Shown here: in pieces, positions 24,201 to 39,970 of the stretch
Layout: each line of letters opens with the position of its first letter
Numbering within the stretch: the stretch's first letter is position 1
Source of the DNA: Amphimedon queenslandica
Lineage: Eukaryota > Porifera > Demospongiae > Haplosclerida > Niphatidae
Length of the DNA stretch: 61,758 nucleotides
Assembly: GCF_000090795.2 (NCBI RefSeq)
Contig: NW_003546552.1
Coordinates: forward strand, 52,879 to 114,636
Direction of reading: 5' to 3'
Program-made: the position numbers and the translations under genes
Notes under the pieces: model-generated
Seen by the model: the letters and a program-made list of their open reading frames with translations, nothing else
What the model was told of the DNA's origin: nothing
Databases searched by the model: none

Positions 24201-27103
24201 TACGTTGTGTACAAAGTTTGAGTCAAAATGAAAAAAGTACCCTCAGGGCACATGTATTTCGTAAAAAAAGGCTAGGAGAGAATTCTCCCTTACTTAACAC
24301 ATTTGATATACTTTTATACAAAATTTTAGTGCTCTAGGCACATGAAATAATTATAGTATCATGAGCATGCATAGTAAAAATGTGTGTTATTAATATCATT
24401 TTTTGTACAGAAACTAGTTGAGAGCCACAAGGTCAAATTGCAGAGGCTTCAAGACTCTAAGAACCAAGAGATAGCAGACATAAAACAAAAAATAGAAGAA
24501 AAGAGCCTAGAGGCAGTCAGACTTGCATCTCAAGTTGATTCACTACAAACTGAACTGAAGGAAAAAGAAGAGAATTTGAGGAAAGGACAAGAGACACTCC
24601 AGCAAGAAAAGAAGACAATAGATGAGTTGAATGCACAACTACTAGCAACTGAGATAGGCAATACCTCACTTCGCTCTCACATCTCACAAGCTGAAGAGAG
24701 ACTCATGAAACTTGAGGTTGGGCTAGCTGAAAAGAAAACGCAATTGCAAGGAGCAGAAGAGAAGAATCACTCTCTTTACACGCAGCTCCAGAATGTGTCG
24801 AGGAGCCTCCAAGAGCTACAGAAAGCAAGTGCAGATGAGAGATCCTATTTTACTGAGACGCTTGGCAGCATGAGCATACAACACAGACAAGAGATAGCAA
24901 AAATGACAACAAATGAAGAAATCCTTCAAGCAAAGTATCAAGAAACCTGTGACAATTTTAATAGGCTACAGAAACAACTTGAGCTCACAAAAGTTGATTT
25001 AAGGAATGCTATGGAGAACGTAAAGGCTAAGGATAATGAGCTTAAGGATCTTTGTGCCTCCATTGACAAGGAAGTGTCCATACGTAATGATGTGACAGTA
25101 AAAATATCTCATCTTCAGTCTCAATATGATGCTCTTAGTAATGGGAAGAGAGAGGTCGAGGGGCAACTGATGCATGCGTCTAATGAGCTTTTACAAATGC
25201 AATCAAAACTTGCAAACGTGCAGCAACACTGCTCCACACTCCAGCAAGAGCTTCAGCTCCAGAATGAAGTGCATGCTACAGCAATCAAGAGAATGGAGGA
25301 GAGGGAAAAGGATTCTGTGGAACAGAGCGAGAGGAAAGCAAAAGAATTCATGATCAAACTGGAGAAGGTATACAATCTTTTTTGTAATAAGCAATAATTA
25401 TATTTCTATACAGTCAGAAGAAAGATTGCAGCAGGTTGCGTCGGAGCTGTCAAGACTACAACTGGACCATAAATCACTTCAATCACAGCTTCACCACCTA
25501 ACACAAACAAATGAATCTCTCCAAGGCCAACTGTCTGAAAAGGTATATACTTTTCTGATTTGTGAGCTAGTAGCTCCTTTATTGTTTAATATTCTAGAAA
25601 TCTCAGCTTGCTTCTGACAGACAGAAACTTGGGCAACTTGAAAGAACTTTTGACCAAGAAAAAGCAGCAAAAGTATTAATGAATTATATATTTCAATAAT
25701 GTACATCTTTCATGTGTCATTTTGTACTGCAGGCTCAAACTCAAGAGACTTTAAAGCGTGAGATGTCTAGATATCAAGAACTAAAGACAAAGGTTGAACA
25801 TTTAAAGGATAAACTTTCACAAAGCGCATCCAGCAAAAACTCACTGGAAATTCTCTTAGAGGAAGAGAAAAGGACAAACAGCTATTACCTGGAGAAGATC
25901 CGTGACCTTGAAGTTAGTGGAAAATTAATGCAAATAGCACATTAGACATTATTCCTTACAGAGTTTTCAAGAAGCATTAAAGGCGTCTTTACAAAAGGAG
26001 CAAGACTCTTCTCTTACTGACAGGCAGAAAGCAGAAAATGACCAATTAACACTAAAGTAACTGTACCTATATCTTATAGTTTAAAATCATTATGATACAT
26101 AGGAAGAAATATCAGAGTGAAAAGAAAATACTAAAGGACACACTAAAAGGACTACAGACTGAAGTACAGGTTCTAAGGTAATTACATAGTTCATGTTTAT
26201 AAAATTAGAAATAAATTTGCATTTGTTAACAGGAGTACTATTGAGTCACACAGCAAGGAAATCACAAAACTAGACAAAGCACTTAATGCCTCAGAACAAG
26301 AGAAAGACAAACTGGCTGACAAGAAAACAGAAATTGAGCTGCAATTGAAGGAAAAGAAAGAGAAACTCAAAATGGCAGAAACAAAGTAAAGACAAGTGTA
26401 TGCATATTTGAAATAATTTATTTTGTTTTAGAATTCAAAATCAAGAGGTCCAGCTAGCACATTTGCAATCACAAGTGAGTCAAATGAACCAGTCACAGCT
26501 TGACATTGAGGAGTACAAGAAAGCAATGGAAGCTAAACAAAGGCAACTAAACTCATGATGTTCAGTATGTAAGAACATTGTGTGTGTTTTATAATGTAGG
26601 GATGAGTTGCAGCGTGTCTTGAAAGAGGTTACAGAACACATGGAGGAGCAATACACTGCACATCATTACTTGGAGAAACTGAGAGCTGATAATGAAACAC
26701 TTGCAATGAAAGAGAAAGACAGAAAAGTATAGAACACATACTGCATGTACTTAATATAGAATATTGATGCAGATTGGGCATTTGAAAAATGAACTTAAAG
26801 CTCAAAGAAAAGAACTGAAGAAAGAGAAATTACAAGTTGAATCTCTGTCTTTGGAAGCAAAGTACCTCAAGGCAAAGCAGAAGGAACATGAAAGGTATTG
26901 CATTAATTGATCATTGATACTGACTATTAATAACTCACTGCATATGCAGGAGCCAAGAGAAGGTAGGTGCAAGATTGGAGAAGGTCAATGATTTGTTGAG
27001 TGTGTCAACTGGAGGAGGATTGGGACCATCTTCACCATTGTCAAGCTCTCCTATACCAATGTCAACCTCAACTCCACTTATCTCGAGGAAATCACTTCAA
27101 TAG
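21211..27103 (+). CDS. Long coiled-coil protein (1,528 residues), unrecognised
   Basis: Twenty exons: 21211-21222, 21275-21419, 21478-22196, 22241-22340, 22482-22657, 22718-23175, 23249-23639, 23698-23901, 23952-24155, 24411-25367, 25414-25542, 25598-25672, 25733-25912, 25962-26056, 26103-26177, 26233-26385, 26432-26542, 26600-26726, 26773-26894 and 26950-27103. Residues 1 to about 290 are Ser/Thr/Pro-rich and probably disordered (TPVKSRIPIPTREAG). From there to about residue 1480 the chain is nearly continuous heptad-type sequence rich in Glu, Lys, Gln and Leu. The tail is again Ser/Pro-rich (SPLSSSPIPMSTSTP). A centrosomal, Golgi or cytoskeletal scaffold is plausible but I cannot name an orthologue. 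The 26542/26543 junction appears to be a GC–AG intron. Confidence 0.85.
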
Positions 27104-27471
27104 TTTGGCAGTAACACTAATAGACTTAAAATTAAATAAAAACAAATAAATATAAATATTACTTCCCAAGATCATGTAAATGAAGAAATATATATTATAT
27201 TGGTAGTATAGTCATCCTCAGATTTTATCCTTTATCATTAATTTATCAAATTAAAGTTAATTTAAAAGTTGCAAAGAATACCTGTACATAATATACATAA
27301 TAAGATATGTATATTATGGTTCCTGCAGCAACTATTTTGACGCATAAATAGACTGTCTATTTGAAATATTTTTATAAAAATAAACACAACTACCAGTACT
27401 ACAAAGGATTAAAAAAATACAGTTAAAAATTTTAAAATATATAATAATTATTTATAATTAAAAATCAATAG
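27104..27471. other. Convergent intergenic spacer
   Basis: It is very AT-rich with AATAAA-like words on both strands (for example aaaataaataaa). It lies between the stop codons of the coiled-coil gene and PARG and presumably holds both 3' UTRs. I see no gene. Confidence 0.6.
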
Positions 27472-29339
27472 TTATTTATCCTTTCCTAATTTTTCCATGA
27501 CGTATTCAAAGATTCCTTTCTCCCTTGCTCTATCAGCAAAATCCTCTTCAGCCAGGACTCCAAAGAGCTGCCCAACGGTTACTTTAGCTTCCAACAAACA
27601 CTCCTTCATCTTCACTTGTTTCTCTGAGAGACCAGTATCCCCAAAAGTATAATAACAAAGTGATCTATTAGCTTGACTTGCACTCATCCATTGAACTAAA
27701 GTCTTTAGTAGTTTGTTACCTCCAAATGCACCACAGCCCCAGTTACCAGTTGCAACAGGAGATCGGTTTCCACCAGCATCACTAGGGACATCACTGAAAC
27801 TAAACCCGCAATAAGCTTTACAGGTTTCTCTTAAAATGGCGTCACTTTTAAACTGGTAGGAGGCCCCACCAGGCAGCCATGCAGCTGGTATGGCATCTAT
27901 AGCAACAATACTAACTATACAGCGGTTAGAGACAGGATCAACTGGATTGGGGTCTGTGTATGGGCCTGCATACGTAAAACCTCCGCCATAACCACGATAG
28001 CTTGAGAACCTTTCAGCCCCTGTTATCAAAATGGACTCGTGTTTATACATGGCTTCACAGACCAAAAGAGACACTAGACATTCAGGATTAATGACAAAAC
28101 GTATTTCTTCCTAAAAGAAAAAGAAATGCTCGTAAAATCTGTCAATACATATGTCTTAGCCGTAATGCCAAAATGCCCATGCATGTAGCTCAAAAATCAA
28201 TTTTGGGCTCACAAGCTTTCTGCACAACATGACTAAAGTTACATATAAATTATAATATACTACTCCTACATACATGTGCTTCTAATTCTACACAACACAA
28301 TCTCTCAAAAGTACATACTTGCACATTTCCTTGCTGTAGGACTCCTCCCCCAATATATTCATTAGCGAAATCAACTTGCAGTGCTCCATCATGCTCCTCA
28401 ATGACTCCACTAGCCGACACATCAAAGCCACCCAAAAGAACATCAGAATTCTTCCAGTAATCAACTGATGACATCTCTCTCCCTAGAGCTCTCCTCTCAA
28501 TACTGATGCGACGTTTCATAAAATCTTCGTCGCCCTCTCTCTCAGATTTCACCAGTCGATCAAAGTAGCCCAAAATACAGAGACACTTGCTTTGTTGGGC
28601 CTGAAAAAAGCCGGCTTCAAGGATATCAATGAGAGAGAGTTGCTGGTAGCGGGAGGAGTGGGTCCCAGAGCGAGGGAGGAGGTGGAAGAAAGCAAGGGCA
28701 AGGATACAACTGGTCTGGTACCGATTGAAGGATACGAAACCGTTAGCACCAGAGAGGAGGAGCTGGAGGAGAAAGAAAAGGAGAAAGAAAATAGCAAATG
28801 AAAATGAAATAAAATTTAGAATATAGGGATAGAATTGCTGTCCAAATTAATTGCTTTCTATAAAAGAAATCCACCAGATAGTTTATATTTTTATTTTGCT
28901 ATCCCCAAAGCAGCAATATCATGCACAATGGCAAGGATTATTATAAACTAGCATGGGTTGTTAGGCAAATGCTAGTGTTGAATCATATACTCTTCAACTC
29001 TGCACTTACAGGTATTCCTTCATGATCTGAGAATAACTCCTCTACAGCTAAAGCCCTCTTCGCAATATACGGCAGAATATCCTCAGAGAAGCTCTCCACT
29101 GTATAATAGTCTCCTTTCCCTAGGACCTTCTTTAAAACGCTAAGCACTGGAGGCTTGTCAAGTCCCCACTCTGGGCTGACCAGAATCACTCCTGCTAGAG
29201 CGTCTGGCCCGAGCTCTTTCTTCTCTGCAACTTTTTGTAGCTTCTCTTTCACTACAGGCCACAGCTTGTGAGTGTGAGGAAGAGAAATAGTCTTTATAGC
29301 TCGCTTTGGAGTAGAAGATTTGGAAGATGACTCTGCCAT
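27472..29339 (-). CDS. PARG: Poly(ADP-ribose) glycohydrolase
   Basis: Three exons, 29010-29339, 28319-28762 and 27472-28110, encode 470 residues. PARG hydrolyses the ribose–ribose bonds of poly(ADP-ribose). The N-terminal accessory helical region (residues 1-110, LPHTHKLWPVVKEKL) leads into the macrodomain-like catalytic fold. LQVDFANEYIGGGVLQQGNV followed by QEE is the signature GGG-X(n)-QEE loop with both catalytic glutamates. The intron falls between Gln and Glu-Glu. ITGAERFSSYRGYGGGFTY and VATGNWGCGAFGGNKLLK match later PARG motifs. It is about half the length of human PARG, lacking the long regulatory N-terminus. The stop of the next gene is only 115 bp upstream. Confidence 0.95.
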
Positions 29340-29454
29340 TTCGTCTTTGCAAATAAGCCACGCCTATAAATGCTAATGAGCCACTCCCACTAATCATTAC
29401 TAATTAAAAATAATAAAAAATAATTATTATAAAAACTAGAATTTGTTTTTCCTT

Positions 29455-33114
<3,660 letters not shown>

Positions 33115-33488
33115 GTAATTAAACAAATATAAAATGAATTTTAATAAAAAGACTATATATATGTAATTAAATGAGGTCAGAGAGAAGATTATGAATAGTC
33201 ATATTGGGCTAGCTTCACCAAATACACGCCTACTTTTACTCTAATTAAAGAGCAAGGCAGGTAATGTGTCTAGTTTTTCAGCTGGTCCAATCATTTGACA
33301 CGCTTCTCATCACTCCTCAAAACAAAGAATCACTAAAGTTCTCTTAGCTTACCAGTTTTATAGTTTTAAAATGGCTGCTAGTTAACCACGCCTTTTATCT
33401 CCGCCTCTCAATTTAAGTACACGTGGTAGCACGTGTTGGGGCGTGGTTTTTTTTAGCTATTTTATAGGTGTGGCTGGAGTTTGCAAAC
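33115..33488. promoter_or_regulatory. Divergent promoter, PGGT1B / MOCOS, with E-boxes and CACGCC boxes
   Basis: 374 bp separate the two ATGs. Two CACGTG E-boxes lie 10 bp apart (33420-33425 and 33430-33435). CCACGCC-type boxes occur at 33386-33392, 33438-33446 (GGGGCGTGG) and 33466-33474 (AGGTGTGGC); KLF/Sp factors are known to bind such GC/CACCC boxes. No TATA box is evident. Confidence 0.6.
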
Positions 33489-35488
33489 ATGGTGGAGATC
33501 TCCTCAGAATTTCCACAATTAAATGGTAAATAAAGACTCAAATTATTATTATATTATATATATACACCAGGTTCAATATATTTGGATCACGCTGGAGCCA
33601 CTTTATACGCCAAGAGTCAACTAGAGGAGATATTTAAGGATCTCTCAACTCATCTCTATGGCAACCCACACAGCTCCAATCCTAGCAGCAAACTAAGCAG
33701 CGAGGTGGTAGAGAGATCACGTGACTTGATTCTAAATCATTTCAATACTGATTCTGATTCGTATCATGTTGTGTTCACTTCAAATTGCACGTCAGCACTC
33801 TCTCTTTTGAGTGAGATATTTCCTTGGAATCAGTCAGAATCAAACTTGGAATCAAATCATGTCACATATTTAGCACCACCCGAGCATGGATCAACTAACA
33901 CTGATTCTGTTGTTACACAAGTTGACACTGATACCCATTTAAAACAAGAGTTTTCTACAGCTAATTCTGATTTAAAACAGGAGATTTCTACAACTGATAC
34001 TGGTTCAACTCAGATTCTTGAAACTAATCCACCAGTGACTGATAAATCATCATTAGTCCCTAAATCTCAGAGCATATTCTGTTATCTCGAAGATAATCAC
34101 ACGTCAGTTTTGGGTATGAGAGAGACAGCTTCAATCAATAATGCTCAATTAGTATGTGTAACTGAAGACTCAATCACACCCACCACAAAAAGTCATAGCC
34201 CCTCCCAACCTCTTAATCCACCATATCACTTATTTGCATATCCAGCTCAAAGCAATTTCTCCGGCATAAAGTACCCACTTGAATGGACTAGGGGAATAGA
34301 AAATGGTAGCATGTCTATAAATGGTTTAGCAAGCCCTGGAGAGCTCAGTGGCTCTTGGCTGGTTCTGTTAGATGCTGCAAGTTATGCGTCTACAAATCAT
34401 CTTGATCTGTCACTGTATCCTGCTCACTTTGTCTCGCTATCATTTTACAAGTTATTTGGGTATCCAACAGGTCTCGGGGCTTTATTAATACGCTCTGACG
34501 TCTCTCATATGTTAAGAGGAGGAGGAGGAGGGGAAAGAGAGAGAAGTTTTTTTGGAGGTGGCACTGTCCTTGTCTCAATTGCAAGGGAGAGGTATCATGT
34601 TTCACGGCCACTACCACATGAAAGGTACGTCAGTAATGAGTATTAATGCTGTTACTAGTGATGTAGATTCGTTGATAACCAAATTATATTATGACAGCAT
34701 GTCTTAATGAGGCTATACAAGTCTTCTTACAATGTTATTCAGTAGAAAACTAATTATTTTAATATTTATATTATAATGCATGACTGGATAAATATGCATT
34801 GTTGTGTTGTTGGTTATCATTTGTACACACTAGGGACACTACTCAATCTGTAGTGAGTAAATATTTTGTAACTCTATAGGTATGAAGATGGGACGGTCTC
34901 ATTCCTGAGTATAGGAGCACTAAGGTATGGGTTTGAGACTTTGAAGAGATTCAGTCTTAACATGGAGAGCATTAGTGAACATACTTTCCACTTAGCACAA
35001 CTCACTTATCAAAGATTGACTAGTTTGAGGCATGCTAATGGTCAGCCATTGGCAGTACTATATGCCAAGACAGATTACACTGATAGAATGAAGCAAGGGG
35101 GCATAGTAACTTTTAATTTATTGAGAGCTGATGGAAGCTATATTGGTTACAGTGAAGTAAGCTGATAAGAGACTGTTATTATTAATCTTGTAGTACAAGC
35201 TCTTAAATTTCTTTTTTTATTTCTCTATTAAGTCTTGATTTCTTTCTCACATGTAGGTTGATAAAATGGCTTGTGTGTATAACATTCACATTAGAACTGG
35301 TTGTTTCTGTAATCCAGGAGCATGTCAAGCAGCTCTGGGCCTCTCTTCCCTTCAAATTAAAGAAAACATGAAGGTATTGCAATAATGTGGTCATATATAG
35401 ATACTACACTACACTCTAGCTTCCTGTTATTTTAGTAGCTGTTTCTCTTTATGCTTTTCTTTTTTGGTATCTCCCTTTCTCCCTCCCT

Positions 35489-35531
<43 letters not shown>

Positions 35532-38430
35532 TCTTCTTTCTCTCTCTCTCCCCCCTCTCTCTCCCCTTCTCTCCTCCCTCTCCCCTTCTCTCCTCTCTCT
35601 TTCTTACTCTCTTGTACAATATAGGCAGGTCATAAGTGTGGTGATGATGTTGATATCATAAATGGTAGACCCACTGGTTGTGTACGTGTCTCTTTTGGAT
35701 ACATGAGTTCTATCAGTGATGTTAATGGATTTATTGATTTCATTAAAGAGTCATTTATCGAATCAAGATCTGATAAGAATGGTCATGATGAATACACTAC
35801 AGAGGATAACAAATCATTTTTAAAGTTGGATAGTCCCTCATCTGCTCTCCCTCTCTCTCCTTCTCTCCCTCTCTCTCCCTCCCTTTCTCCTTCTACTCAA
35901 CTCTTAAAAGTTGGTAGTGACATTAAGATAACATCTCCTACAAGTAAGGCTACACATGTAAACACTTAATGTGTGTTTGTTTTTATTTTGTCTACAAGCA
36001 GAGCTTTAACATAAGCTACTAGTTCTAATATGGATAGTTTAATCCTTTGTTTTAATCACACAGTTATAATTAATGTGCAGTCGGATATGAATTCCCATAT
36101 TTGGTGAATGGTCCTTATGTATTTGGGAAACAGGATCCTTAAAAATGCAAAAGTTTCAGGGCTATAGACACAATAATTACCTGACCACTATTGCTTCTTA
36201 GCACTGTTGTCAATATGCATCTGTGTGTTTAAATGTACACGTATGTGTGAGGTCACTATGTATAAGTATTCTTTTAATTAGCTTTATGAGTAAAAGCATA
36301 ATTAGCCACATACGTACAGTGTCAATACACTTTTAGTGTATTTCATATTAGACAGCTGTATCACTGGCTTCTTTGCACATACACAGGCAAAATTGACTAC
36401 TCACTAGAAAGAATACTGCTATATCCAGTGAAGAGTTGTGCTGGATTTGAGGTAATGAACTTTTTACTATTAAAATTTCAGCAATCGATGTACATATATT
36501 ATCATTGTGTTATGCATATGTATATAATGCGTATATTATTATTGTCACATTATGTATGTACATGTACATCTATGTATACATTTATGTCACTTGTTAGGTG
36601 GACGAATGGTGTGTTGGTGATAAAGGTTTGCTGTGGGACAGAGAGTGGATGATTCTTAATGAGAGGAGAGCTTGTCTGAGTCAGAAACAAGAGCCAAGGC
36701 TTGCTCTCATTCTACCTTCCATTGATATTGAGACTGGAGCCCTCACACTAAAATCCAGTAACAGCATTTACTAATACACATATACTCTATTATTTTTATT
36801 TTTAAAAGGTCTTGTCTCATTGCCTCCATTGCAAGTTCTTCCTGTTTCATCAATTGAGGCTTTCAGTCCTGATGTGGAATGCAAAGCAAATGTGTGTGGA
36901 GACAAGTATGTTGATCAATACAACTGATATTATGTATACTTTGGATGTTCATAACTTTAAAAATTGGAGTTGGAATCAGCTCAAACTTTCTACATAGCAT
37001 AAGGACATCAATATGTATTAGAAAGTGTAATAAAATTTGGGATAATTTCAAAGCCATTTTTGGAAAAACCATGGGCTAGCTATAGCTCATGCTTTTTATG
37101 AAAAATTTGCTAATTTGAAATAATCAGATATGTATAGTTTTGCTATGTTAAAACTTCATAATTAAAGCTATTGCAAGTTTCATTTTCAATGCCTTGTTGT
37201 TACAAAGTGTCTCCTCTAGAGTCCAAGGGGTAGATGCAGGGGATGAAGCTGCTGCGTGGATCAATAAAGCATTGGAGAGAGACTGTAGACTAGTGCAAAT
37301 GAATCCTAACCATCACAGAGAGGCCAAGAGAAACAAAGGTAGGACAGCAATCACTATTTATTAATTTATACTGGTTTATATAGGAGATAGTGGAAGTGGT
37401 CAGTTGTCCCTTTCCAATGAAGGACAGTTTTTATTACTATCTCAATCAAGTCTAAGTCATCTTTATGCTCAATTAAACTGTAAAGAGGTATTTGAACTAA
37501 TAATTATATATCAATAATAATACTATTCTACTCTACCTTTAAATATCCCCCTTCTCCCTCTCTCTTCTATTTCTCTTCTCCATCACTCATTAGCTCTCAT
37601 TAGAGTCACTAATGTTAAGATTCAGACCCAATCTAGTGGTAAAGAGCAATGGTGATCCTAGTCCATTTCATGAAGACGATTGGGAATTGTTATCAATTGG
37701 GAATACAACATTTAAAGTAATGCAATACCACCCATTCCTTTTATAGAAACAGTCACTATGTCATGCAATGAAGTATTATTTATAGTAATTACAATTGCTG
37801 GTAATCGTCTTATAATTCTTGGATGCACTATGGCCCATTTAAGGAATCACTCATTTGAAAAACTACCGTATAGCCACAAAGTTTTGAGGTAATAAACTTT
37901 CACGAATCAGGCCACAAGTCTTTTTTGCGAATTAACTTTCACGGTTCATATTTTAAAGCACAGGTGTTTATGGGCGATTTGAATAGTTTTACGGAATTAA
38001 CTTTCGTGGATACGGAAAATCCGCGAAAACAGCGAAAATTGTACGCTCAAAATTAAGCGGCTATACGGTAATTTAAAAGCTTCAGTGAATGTATGCTAGT
38101 TCCTGTTGTTTTAGCATTTTCAATTCGTGCAATTTCATAACAATATCATTGCATTTGACCATTATGTTATTGCCGTTAATATAAAATTGTAATCTATTTT
38201 CAATCTTGGTCTACAATTATTTGTTTATACTGCAGGTGGTTGGTGGGTGCAGTAGATGTCAGATGATCTGTGTTGACCAAGAGACAGGCCGCAGAAGTAA
38301 AGAGCCTCTACAAACATTACTTAGAACAAGAGGGAGCAAAGTAAACTGTATAAATAGCAGCTATCAATTGACTTTGTTTTTCCTATACTTATAACAGGCT
38401 CATTTTGGGATTTACCTTCAGCTTCAATAG
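33489..38430 (+). CDS. MOCOS: Molybdenum cofactor sulfurase
   Basis: Thirteen exons: 33489-33525, 33571-34624, 34880-35156, 35257-35373, 35625-35943, 36387-36451, 36598-36757, 36809-36905, 37220-37338, 37384-37487, 37594-37716, 38236-38340 and 38398-38430, giving 869 residues (human 888). The enzyme adds the terminal sulfur to Moco of xanthine and aldehyde oxidases. The NifS-like N-terminal half has YLDHAGATLY, HLYGNPHS, VVFTSNCTSALSLL and SFYKLFGYPTGLGALLIR (PLP lysine). RTGCFCNPGACQ holds the persulfide cysteine. The MOSC half begins YSLERILLYPVKSCAGFE and continues with FHEDDWELLSIGNTTF and GCSRCQMICVDQETG. Exon 5 contains a Ser/Pro/Leu insertion encoded by a CTCTCC microsatellite (about 35828-35900). 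Confidence 0.95.
35470..35605. repeat. (CT)n tract in MOCOS intron 4
   Basis: About 130 bp of CTCTCT/CCCTCC leads to the exon 5 acceptor. A related CTCTCC repeat lies inside exon 5, 220 bp downstream. Confidence 0.9.
36940..37085. repeat. Single unit of the ~177-bp dispersed repeat (MOCOS intron 8)
   Basis: It contains ttggaatcagctcaaacttt, ctacatagcataaggaca and aaccatgggctagc, matching the 17640-18440 array. Confidence 0.8.
37863..38073. repeat. Palindromic MITE, taccgtatagc family (MOCOS intron 11)
   Basis: The left end ctaccgtatagccacaaagt and the right end taagcggctatacggtaatt are inverted. The interior aactttcacg / cgtgga...gaaagtt-type words are inverted too. Confidence 0.8.
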
Positions 38431-38747
38431 TCTCTTAGCTGCATAATAGAAATGAATTTAATAGCTACACTATTTATTTATTATTATATTAAATTTATTT
38501 TTTACATCATTGTAAAATAGCTACCACAAAAATACAAACTGAGAAACAAAGAGAGAAAAAACAAGAGAGAGAAAGAAAGAAATAAAAAAAAAGATTTAAA
38601 ATCAATAACATTCAGGTTAACATCTATTAAAAAGATATACGAGTTTATTTGCTTTCAAGCAGCAACTAATTATAAAATACTCTTTGGCTGATCTAAAATA
38701 GAAATACATTCAATATAAGAAATGGGACACTATACTCACTTGCTTGA
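38431..38747. other. Convergent intergenic spacer, MOCOS / membrane protein
   Basis: An A-rich stretch of about 320 bp with a gagagaaaaa / aaagaaagaa run. I see no gene; it presumably holds both 3' UTRs. Confidence 0.6.
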
Positions 38748-39880
38748 TTATGCAAGGAAGAAGGGGTGAATAAAGTATCCCAGAATTATCAGGAACATTA
38801 CCACCGTCAGGAGGATAGACCCAATGACAGCAAAAGCTATATCACCTGCTTCAAGACCATAGTTGATTGGATTAGGATTGCTAGCAAGAGTATTGATGGT
38901 GTTGCTTCCAAACGAAGAGGAGACATTGTTGACTGGTGTACCAAAAGTCAAGTTACCTAAAAATAAAAGAGAAAGAATAAGAGTGAAGCTTAATCCATCT
39001 TCTTTACAGTCATACCTGCATAGCTTCCAAGGTATACAGCAAGATTAATAGGAACTGCTCCATCACTGGATTGATCACCAGCATAAAGTGGATTCTCAAA
39101 CCGAGAAGAAGCAGTCAAATTGAACGTAATTATGCCAGCCTGAGAGGGATAATTAATCACACTCATATCGTTAGCATTGTTTAAAGCAGCTCGAACTCTA
39201 GCATCAAAGTTATTGACAATATCATTGACAGCCAGTCGATTGCTATCACCATAAATGTGAATTAGAATACTATAGAAGAAAAAAATTTAAAAAATTAGAA
39301 ATGACTCAGACGTGCACAAATCTTAAAACTGAAAATGGAATATGACTTATAATTTTATTATAATCACCTTTCCCTGAATGTAGAAATATCAGTCACCTCA
39401 TAAGTACCAATGCACAGATTGTCTGAGTTGATACTAGCAAGTGTTGAAACTATATCCATGAGTGCTCCCTTCCTGCTAACATCAAGATAGCCCAAGAGTG
39501 GCATCTGGACATAGAGTGTCCATACAGCCGAACTGTCCTGCTCAAAACTGGTGTATTCTACCATACCCATATCAGTTGTTGTTCTTTCTAGACACTATAA
39601 AAAGTGATAATCAAATTTCATTTGCATTCTTTGTAAGATTCATTGGTAGTTATATGTACTTATTGAGTATGATAAATTATACTGTAATTTTATTATCTTA
39701 CAAAGAAATGGTTTTGTCTTGATTGCATGGCTATAGATGATTCAAAACGATCCTGAACATCAGTCAAGTTAGGCTAAAGCAATATATCAGTGAGTTTTGT
39801 CATTATTACTGCATAGTGCTTACGTTTTGAGCCATTGCTCCAACAATTGATACTAATAAAACTACTGCAATGAGCTTCAT
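38748..39880 (-). CDS. Single-pass type I membrane protein, unrecognised
   Basis: Five exons, 39824-39880, 39702-39773, 39368-39594, 39016-39269 and 38748-38956, encode 229 residues in consistent phase. The first exon is almost exactly a signal peptide (MKLIAVVLLVSIVGAMAQN). The ectodomain has segments that look like alternating strands and helices (AVWTLYVQMPLLGYLDVSRK, then SILIHIYGDSNRLAVNDIVN), with two cysteines and N-glycosylation sites. One helix near the end (IAFAVIGSILLTVVMFLIIL) is followed by a very short cytosolic tail, GYFIHPFFLA. I do not recognise the domain. The alternating pattern is loosely like a small ferredoxin-like or SEA-type fold, but this is a guess. Probably a cell-surface protein. 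Confidence 0.78.
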
Positions 39881-39892
39881 GTTGTCTAAGGG

Positions 39893-39970
39893 AGGGAGAG
39901 AGAGAGAGAGGAGAGAGAGAGACAGAGAGAGAGAGAGAAAGAGGAGAGGAGAGAGAGAGACAGAGAGAAA
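39893..39970. repeat. (GA)n microsatellite
   Basis: A GAGAGA/GACAGA run of about 75 bp immediately upstream (gene strand) of the membrane-protein start, in its promoter or 5' UTR. Confidence 0.9.

Noticed and set aside
28592..28801. Plus-strand 69-codon acidic frame
   Set aside because: It is antisense to PARG exon 2, whose minus-strand translation contains PARG motifs.
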